DNA from: Hygrophila difformis
Lineage: Eukaryota; Streptophyta; Magnoliopsida; Lamiales; Acanthaceae
NCBI GenBank assembly: GCA_030278955.1
Contig: JAOANR010000003.1
Span: forward strand, 29,279,227-29,343,226
Direction of reading: 5' to 3'
Length of the DNA stretch: 64,000 nucleotides
Of this stretch, positions 56,873 through 64,000 are shown in pieces (within the stretch, counting starts at the first letter, position 1; every line of letters begins with the position of its first letter). Below the pieces are notes generated by a model. The model had not been told where the DNA came from. It was given only the letters and a program-made list of their open reading frames with translations, and made no database searches. The translations under genes and the position numbers were made by a program.

Positions 56873-58943
56873 ACACCAACGGTCCCCAAACTTGACATAT
56901 CCTTGCTATCAATCACAAAGCCTTCCGCTTTACCCTTGCGAATCTGAGCTTTCAAATGCATCATCTCTTGACTTACAGCTTGACTTTGTCTGAGTTCATC
57001 GAATAATGATGGCACCATCGTCATAGCATTCAACCTCGCTATCGTGTCGTAAGGAACAACCACAATACCTTCTTTGTCCAACTCTTGCCTTAACTTCCAA
57101 GGGAGAGTAATTGAATTCAGTACATGTCCTTTCCTACTTAGTGCATCAGCCACCCGGTTGGCTTTCCCTTCTATGTACTGAATACTCGTGTCGTAGTCTT
57201 GCAAAAACTCTAACCACCTTCTTTGCCTACCGCTCATCTTATCTGCAGTGTAGAGACATTTAAGGTTCTTATGATCCGAGTAGATTTGACACGTGGCGCC
57301 GTAAAGATAATGCCTCCAAATTTTTAATGCATGCACGACCGCTGCCATTTCCAGGTCGTGAGTCGGGTAATTCAGCTCGTGAGGCTTTAATTGCCTAGAT
57401 GCATATGCAATCACCTTGCCATACTGCATAAGCACACACCCAAGTCCCCGATAAGATGCATCTGTGTATACCTCATATTCCCCCGATTCATCAGGTAACA
57501 CTAGGACCGGAGCCTCTGTCACCTTCTTCTTCAATAGATCAAAAGCTCGCTGACAGTCCTCACTCCAATGAAATAATACATCCTTTCTCAATAACTGAGT
57601 CAAGGGTCGAGCAATGCTAGCGAACCCTTCAATGAACCTCCTGTAGTATCCCACCAATCCAAGGAAACTACGCACCTCACTGACATTAGTTGGAGGATTC
57701 CACTCCAACACCGCTTCGACCTTCGCGGGGTCTACTGAAATTCCTTCGCCTGACACAATATGCCCAAGGAAAGCCACCTTATCCAACCAAAACTCACACT
57801 TTGAAAGTTTGGCATATAACTTGTGCTCCCTAAGCACCTGCAACACTGTCCTGAGATGTTCTTTGTGTGTCTTTACACTGGAAGAGTATACCAAAATGTC
57901 ATCAATAAAGACAACCACACAAACGTCTAACCAAGGTCGAAAGACGCGATGCATCAAGTCCATAAAGACTGCTGGGGCATTAGTCAGCCCAAACGGCATT
58001 ACTGTGAACTCGAAATGACCATACCGCGTTCGAAAAGCTGTCTTTTCACGATCTCCCTCTGCCATCCGAATCTGATGGTATCCTGATCTCAAGTCGATCT
58101 TAGAGAATGTGGATGCACCCTTCAGCTGGTCAAATAGGTCATCAATCCTCGGCAGTGGGTAACGGTTCTTGACTGTGATCTGATTGAGCCCCCGATAATC
58201 AATACACATCCGTAAGCTTCCGTCCTTCTTTTTGACAAAGATTACCGGTGCTCCCCAAGGCGAACTGCTAGGTTGAATGTATCCTTTATCTAATAGATCC
58301 TTAAGCTGTTCCTTCAACTCCCTCAACTCGGCAGGAGCCATTCGGTAAGGGGCCTTGGCAACTGGTGCCGCTCCCGGTACCAAGTCAATGACAAAGTCTA
58401 TCCCCCAGACAGGCGGAAATCCGGGTATCTCATCAGGGAACACATCTGGAAACTCCGAGACAATAGGAATCTGAGTAATTGTCGAACTCGAGGGTGCTGA
58501 CGTCATCTCACGCACAGAACAAAAGTATACCGGATACCCTTTTCTAATTAAAGCTGCAAAAGTGACAGAAGATACCACTCGAATGTTAGGAGGGTAATAA
58601 ATCACTCGCTCACCTTCTTCATCGGTAAAGGAAATCCTTGGTATCCCGCAGTCTAATCTGGCTCGGTACTTAGATAGCCAATCCATTCCCAAAATCACGT
58701 CAAAATCGGCCAAATCTAGCACCACTAGATTCGCTCTGAACTCTCGCTCTTTGATGATTATCTGTGCATCGGGTTTAATCCACTGGCTTCGCATGAGGTC
58801 TCCCGAAGGTAGCGTAACAGGGAGTTGATAAGCCTCCAGTGGTCCCATATCATTATTGGTTACGAATTCCGATGATATAAACGAGCATGATGCACCCGAA
58901 TCATATAAGGCATAAGCAGGCACATTATCAACTAGTATAGTAC
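56848..58943 (-). CDS. Protease, reverse transcriptase and RNase H, element H1
   Basis: Aspartic protease DSGA about 15 residues after the start of this exon; long linker; RT from [12 protein letters not shown] with [20 protein letters not shown] and catalytic FIDDILVYS; RNase H with [22 protein letters not shown] and VADALSRKG. The open frame extends upstream to 58968, but the first residues (MLYVIKCV) lie in the intron-like segment. A one-base shift near 56900 throws the frame off just before the integrase and ends it at 56848. Otherwise no stops, unlike element E. Confidence 0.92.
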
Positions 58944-59033
58944 CTACGCATTTAATAACATAAAGCACTACTTGGGCATTTGTTACAGATGGTTAAGTCG
59001 ATCAAGATTGAAGTTGAACAATAAACAACTTAC
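58944..59033 (-). other. 90-nt putative intron between gag and protease of H1
   Basis: Minus strand ATGACTG|GTAAGTTG ... AATGCGTAG|GTACTATAC. It contains stops (TGA at 59004-59002, others downstream). Removing it joins MTG to TILVDN in frame; the same place in element E reads MAG-TFHV with no gap. Polypyrimidine content is modest. Confidence 0.65.
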
Positions 59034-60216
59034 CAGTCATGACATCGTCTCGCCCATCTAGCTCAGCCCGCTCAATCACGTTGAGGCGGCCCCCACGGCC
59101 CCTCTGTGGTCCACGACCTCGGTCTGCACCTCGTCCACGCGACGCATTCCCACCAGACGCACCTGAAGTAGATCCTCCTACTTGACCTACCAACTGTGGG
59201 CACTGTGACCTCAAATGTCCTTGCTGTCCGCAATTCCAGCAGTGGGGTCCGCTTCTATACGGTGGCTGTGCATAAGTCTGAGGTCTAGAGGTCCTTCCAC
59301 CGCTTCTCGGCCTCATCTGCCTATGCTGGGGTCTACTCGGTCCCCCCGAATCTCTGCGACGAGCGGCCCACACGCGCTGCGCATCAGTGCGAGCTCTCTC
59401 AATGAATAAAGCCTGATCATATGCTGAAGCTAAGCAGGCATGTTGGTTGCTAAACCCAGTCCGGATCTCAGCCTTCAATCCATCCACAAACCTCGAAACC
59501 TTATCTTCCTCATCAGCAACTAGCATTGGTACGTAGGACATGAGTTCCACAAAACGACCATAGTATTCAGACACTGTCATATTTCCTGCTTGCTCTAGGT
59601 TGAGAAATTCCCTCTTTTTAACATTCATCATCTGTGTAGTGAAAAAGTGGGATCTCAAAGCATGACAGAAAACTTCCCATGAAAAGTTGGGTCTCGCCAT
59701 AAGCTCATTCTTACACGACCTCCACCAATGGAGAGCTGGTCCAGTAAGATACTGCCGTCCCACTCTGACCTTCCAATCCTCTGGGCAGTCTATATTCTCG
59801 AAGATCTCCTCCATATGATAAATCCAATCAGTCAGAGCAACCGGGTCTACTCCTCCACTAAAGACCGGCGGTTGATAATGCCTTGCTAGATGCACGTAAT
59901 CCACGGGTCTGGGTGGTGGTTGTGCAGGTTGATTCGCCTGCCCCTGATACATCCCATGCATAGCATTAAACATATGTTGCATAAACTGAGGATCAATGGG
60001 CATCTGCACCGGTGGCGGTGGTGGTGGAGGCACTGGTTCGTCCTCATAGTTCAAGTCATCCTCCACCTCTACAGGTTCCTCAATTGGAACATTTTCCACG
60101 TGATCATCGCCAAGTCCACCATCCTCATGGTACTGTCCACGACCCCCAATAGCTGGCCCCTGATTCCTACGAGGCCTTCCCCTCTTCCTGGGCTCTCCAC
60201 CCCTGCGCGGCGGCAT
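59034..60216 (-). CDS. Gag, element H1
   Basis: Start chosen at MPPRRGGEPRKRGRPRR (60216), the usual chromovirus opening; an upstream ATG at 60252 adds 12 unlikely residues. Basic N-terminus, acidic/proline stretch, gag domain (FSGGVDPVALTDWIYHMEE, FLNLEQAGNMTVSEYYGRF) and a CCHC knuckle CWNCGQQGHLRSQC near residue 330, then a Gly/Arg-rich tail. If the 90-nt segment is retained, the protein ends at a TGA at 59004-59002 with tail KLFIVQLQS; if spliced out, it continues into protease. No break within gag. Confidence 0.92.
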
Positions 60217-60426
60217 CCTATATTCGTAACGTAACGAGATATTCAGTAACACTCGGTAAATATGAATAATTCTTTACCGAACAACAATTATTAAGTATAG
60301 AATTCCCGGAATATCCCCAAGGATTGATCCTGGTTTGATTCACAAACCACAATCCATCCCTATAGGGCACGCAGATAACCAAAAACAATGCGATCAACAA
60401 GGAAATAAGCAGAACCAGATGCAATT
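60217..60426. other. Junction region between H1 gag and LTR piece J
   Basis: Minus-strand gag leader on the left merges into plus-strand sequence leading to a polypurine tract on the right; the exact break is not visible. A 17-bp sequence at 60410-60426 recurs inverted at 62012-62028. No TGGTATCAGAGC primer site on either strand. Confidence 0.4.
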
Positions 60427-62049
60427 CCTAAGGGGGAGGGATTGTAACATCCCGAATAATTAATTCATGGTTAAATTAATTTAATCATGATTAATTAACT
60501 AAGTTGGCTTAATTAATCAAATTGGTGCTTGATATATTATTTAAGTAGCCCAATGAGATTAATTAAGAGCCCAATCCATCAATAAGGAAGAAGTATAGTA
60601 TTGGAATTTTGGAGGGCTTAAGATGCAAATAGGGAATTTGCTATTAGGTCCTTTGACCTTAAATTGGGAAAATTTAGGGAGTTGGGGCATTTCTTTCCTC
60701 TTTTCCCGTCAATACCCGTAAGAGCAAATTGGGGATCTCATTCTTGCAGCTCCAAATCGCGATTGGGGAGGAAGAAGGGCTGCCATCTTAAGCTTGAGGA
60801 TGATGATGAGTGAATCAAGGTATGGCAGTCTTGTTCTTCATCTTCTTTCTCTTGTTCGAACGTTTGAGGATTTGGGGAAGAATTCGATTTCTTCCATTTT
60901 TGAGAAGGAAGCTCGGCTGCCGGAGTGAAGTCGGAGGAAGGAGATGAGATGGTGGAGCTCGTCGGAGGCGAGCTGCTGCTCGGAAGAGCAGCGCGCTGCT
61001 GCTGTGCAGCGGCGTGAACGCCGCTGCTCCTGTTGACGGCCGTCGGGCTTTCGCCGGTGGCTGGGGGTTGCGCAGCGGAAGCGTGGTGGGGTTGGCTTTG
61101 GCGGGAGCTGGAGGCTGCGCCTCCAGCGGTGGAGCCACCACAGCGTGGTGGTGCTGTGGTGGGGAGCAGCGGCTGCTGCCGCCGCTGCTGTGGGCGGCCG
61201 CCGGCCTGTCGCCGGCGGCATGGTGGTGGTATGGTGGTCGCGGTGGTGTTGGCGGCAGTGGTGGTGGTTTTTAGGTGTTCTTCCATTCTTGGTGTTTTCT
61301 CATTTTGGTGTTCTTGGTATTTTGTTTAAATCCTTTCCCCAAATTGTAGATTTGAGTGTTAGGAATGCATTTAATTGTCGATTATTGTTTAAATTATAAC
61401 TTGGAAGTAGATTATATGATTTTGGTTATTAATTTGATAAATTGATGAAATGATTTAAGTGGGTGTCTGTAGTTGTATTGGGATGATGAAGAAAGCCTTT
61501 TGAAATAATAGTCAAAGCAATGCAAATAATTTCTCCACTACCGATTGTCTAATTTTTATTGTTTCTTTGTCTATTGATTTGATTACACTAGTTGTGCACA
61601 CATAGGATTTATGCTTGCCAATTCTTGTTGGATGTGTGCAGTATATGTGTATATACACCACCCTTAATTTCTTAATTGTATAAACCTATCTTAATAATTA
61701 ACATGTCAGTGATGGTCCACATTTGGATTATATTGAATTGGAAGGAATCTAGTAACATCATGTGAAGTAGTTAATACTGTAATGTCTCTATGTTGGTCTA
61801 TGAAGCCTACTGTTAGTTGTTAGAGAATTTAATGGATTTTGATTCATTCCCTACGCCACTGTCCACTGTAATCTCTATATAATTGCTCTTTTAGTTATTT
61901 ACAGTTTATGCTTGGCATTTATGCTATTAATGAGTTTATCATGATATAAGATTAAACTACACTGCTTGAGATATGTAGTTGTAGAATAAAATGAGAATTT
62001 CTATTAGAACTAATTGCATCTGGTTCTGGGTATGTGCTTAGAACTATAT
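60427..62049 (+). repeat. LTR piece J, a different family in plus orientation, with its polypurine tract
   Basis: CCTAAGGGGGAGGGAT (60427-60442) followed by TGTAACATCCCGAATAATTA is a polypurine tract plus LTR start. AT-rich U3 with AGCCCAA motifs, then a GC-rich, G-skewed block (60940-61265) resembling that of D, then AT-rich sequence to about 62049, where the H2 LTR begins abruptly. No LTR end or primer site follows, so its 3' end is cut. Frames of 80-180 codons over the GC block are low-complexity artefacts. Confidence 0.6.
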
Positions 62050-63787
62050 GCTTTTCAGTCTCAATGCTTCTGGGTAGCGATCCCACTATGCCCCTCATCG
62101 GATACCGATTCGTAAGCATAGCGTATCCTACCGTCGTGGCATTTCATATCATCACAGATATTCACATATCATCACAGATATTCACATATCATCACAGATA
62201 TTCAGATATCATCACAGATATCAAGATTCATCACAGATTTCCACATATCATCACAGATATTCACATATCATCACAGATATTCAGATATCATCACAGATAT
62301 CAAGATTCAATTCAATCACATGTCCATGCGTAAACCAACGTATCAGGACATAATAAACAACTCGTCTCGAGTTAAGTATAATCCGGGGTATGCCAAGTCC
62401 CACATATCGGCATCAACATATATTCAGATTCAATTCCACACATGTCAATACGTAAATTACGTGTCATGACAAAATAAACAACTCATCGCGAGTTAAGTGT
62501 CAAGGGTGTGCCAAGTCCCACATATCGGCACCAACTCTCACATCAACATAGAAGCGAATCAAGACTCGATCTCAACTAAGGCATAGTAGATCACCGCTAA
62601 TCGCAACTAGGTTCATAGATTGTGAGCATAATGATAGTTATGGCATGCTAGAAGCATAAGAAGAACTAAGGAAATACAAAGGACGAAGAATCGGAAAACG
62701 AGCGAACGAATCGCGCGGGCAGGGGAGCCCGCGCGCACCCGGCGCGGTTTTCCCAAGGAGGGCGCGCCGGCCCCGCGCCAAAGACGCAGGTCGCGTCGTT
62801 CGTGTCTCCGCGCGCTGCCCGCGCGGTGTTTGTGGAGAAGGCGCGCCAGCTGCGCGCCGTCCTGACAAGGACGTCGTTGACGTTCTTCTCACGCGCTGCC
62901 CACGCGCTTTTTGGCTAAAGGGCGCGCCAAGAGCGCGCCGACACATCAGAATTGATGGAAATGGCGATTTCCGGCCATTCCACCGATTATGCCCCCATTT
63001 AGGCCTATCTCTACCCTTGCCTGGTATTGAGATGATCCAAACTCTTCCAATACAGCTCCCCAACTCCTCCAAACACCTATACCAAGCTACACAACAAGAA
63101 ATCAAGCTCCAAACATCAAAATTCATTCAAGAACATGATTTCATCATCATGAAACCATTTGAAGCTCTAAAACTGAAATCATCAACACCAAAATGGTCTC
63201 AAGTACTAACCTTAGCTTCCTTCAACACTAATTCAGCTTCCAAACAAGAATCCAAGCTTCAATTCAACACCAAAAGCAAGAATTTCTACAAACACCCAAT
63301 TTTCGTCACCAACTTTCATCACCCCAAAACTCACTCAAACATCATCAAAATCAAGTGTAGAAACTAGGAAAATACTTACCAAAGCTTATATAAGTAATCC
63401 CCCAACTTGATTTGAGGAAGAAAACACCAATTCCAAGCCAAAATGAAGAACCTTATCTCCTTCAAGAGAGGTGACGGGAATGAGTGATGATGATGATGAA
63501 ATGGGGTTTTTCCAATGCCCAATCTGATTTTTGAAGGGTTAAAATGGATCCGGGTCGGGTCACGGGTCTCGGGTCGGGTCGGAATGTGGGTTAAAAGAGT
63601 TACACCACTTGTCTTGACCACATTGCACCCATTTGAGCACTTGACTCTTATTATCTAGTGAGTTGAACTCACTTAATCCCCCACTTAAATCTTCATTCCC
63701 TACAAAATAATCCACATACTACGTCTTTTGTTAATTAACCATAACTAAATTAAATTAATTATGAGTTAATTAAATCGGGGTGTTACA
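62050..63787 (-). repeat. Element H2 3' LTR, left part missing
   Basis: Matches 53869-55504 with about four substitutions by eye and an expanded 20-bp repeat array (about 62150-62310). Roughly 0.9 kb of the LTR present in H1 is absent at the left. Ends CGGGGTGTTACA. Confidence 0.88.
62150..62310 (-). repeat. 20-bp ATATCATCACAGATATTCAC array
   Basis: About seven to eight units, with a higher-order duplication of the block; the H1 LTR has about three at 53960-54020. Difference by slippage or unequal exchange. Confidence 0.9.
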
Positions 63788-63847
63788 ATCTCTCCCCCTT
63801 AGGATCATTCGTCCTCGAATGAAAAAGTATGGATTAAGGTCATTACT
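63788..63847 (-). other. Element H2 stem-loop and polypurine tract
   Basis: Same as 55505-55564: CATTCG-AGGA-CGAATG (63821-63806) and a purine tract against the LTR at 63787. Confidence 0.8.
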
Positions 63848-64000
63848 TCACTGAATTGGAGTCAAATCCAATTCAGGATAACGCCCCGCCATGCTGTCCT
63901 CTGTCTCCCAAGTGGCATCCTCTACACCATGTCTCGACCAAAGTACTTTCACCATTTTGATCACCTTATTGCGAAGTATCTTTTCTTTAGTGTCTAGAAT
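63848..64000 (-). CDS. Integrase C-terminus/chromodomain of element H2, partial at right edge
   Basis: The last 51 codons, equivalent to 55565-55717 of H1, contain [18 protein letters not shown] and end PELDLTPIQ. The rest lies outside the window, so the state of its pol is unknown. Confidence 0.9.
   Translation of the reverse strand: MLDTKEKILRNKVIKMVKVLWSRHGVEDATWETEDSMAGRYPELDLTPIQ

Larger units (their letters stand above)
52974..60216 (-). mobile_element. Element H1: near-intact Tekay-like chromovirus, 5' LTR replaced
   Basis: On the minus strand: gag (60216-59034), short intron-like segment, protease-RT-RNase H, integrase-chromodomain, stem-loop and polypurine tract, 3' LTR (55504 to about 52974). 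The expected 5' LTR and iMet primer site right of gag are not there; sequence J stands instead. H2 at 62050-64000 is a near-identical partner, so H1 and H2 may once have been a tandem pair sharing the middle LTR. Only one clear coding break (about 56900). Confidence 0.8.

Noticed and set aside
60738..61286. 182-codon minus-strand ORF and overlapping frames
   Set aside because: Low-complexity Ala/Ser/Thr/Pro composition over the GC block of LTR piece J, open in several frames.

Overview
This window is intergenic, transposon-dominated plant nuclear DNA, probably eudicot; the species is not identifiable from the sequence. The evidence is spliceosomal-type introns, Stowaway-type MITEs (CTCCCTCCGTCCC ends, TA target duplications), a tRNA-derived SINE, and Ty3/gypsy LTR retrotransposons whose primer site matches initiator tRNA-Met and whose integrase ends in a chromodomain (Tekay/Del-like chromoviruses). 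No bacterial, organellar, rRNA, tRNA or CRISPR locus was seen. The only convincing host gene is the 5' end of a ubiquitin-conjugating enzyme (E2) on the minus strand at the left edge (exon 1 at 452-653, start of exon 2 at 1-18).

Layout. 1-2791: E2 gene start, two Stowaway-type MITEs, and a SINE inside the second. 2792-32067: a four-element nest in which each element is bounded by a perfect 5-bp target duplication. Element A (+, TSD CCTAC) carries element B (-, TSD CTAGC) in its 5' LTR. B carries element C (+, TSD GGTAA, same family as B but opposite orientation) in its 3' LTR and element D (-, TSD AGAGT) in its internal region. A, B, C and D have 2.4-3.2 kb LTRs and encode no gag or pol, so all look non-autonomous. 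32073-33560: AT-rich host DNA with fold-back repeats and microsatellites. 34130-39825: element E (+), a decayed gag-pol copy with a 3' LTR fragment. 39826-49653: element F (-), in which most of gag-pol is replaced by an antisense 441-aa plant-transposon-domain ORF and a 103-aa coiled-coil ORF. 49654-52973: LTR fragment G, fused to F. 52974-64000: elements H1 and H2 (-), near-intact chromoviruses apparently in tandem, with a foreign LTR piece J between them.

How the parts work together. H1 encodes Gag, protease, RT, RNase H, integrase and chromodomain, and is the best candidate for a recently active source; one frameshift breaks its pol. A, B, C and F keep the end of an E-like pol gene, the primer site, the polypurine tract and the LTRs, so they probably parasitise an autonomous relative. 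LTR pairs of B, C, D, F and H differ by only about 0.1-0.3% by eye, while A differs by about 2%, matching the nesting order.

Most interesting signals: (i) a 90-nt intron-like segment between gag and protease of H1, whose retention gives Gag and whose removal gives an in-frame Gag-Pol; (ii) a stem-loop with an RGGA loop next to the polypurine tract, with compensatory stem changes between families and duplicated in several; (iii) a putative intron lying inside the LTRs; (iv) arrays of one to three tRNA-primer sites joined as palindromes; (v) the replacement cassette of element F.
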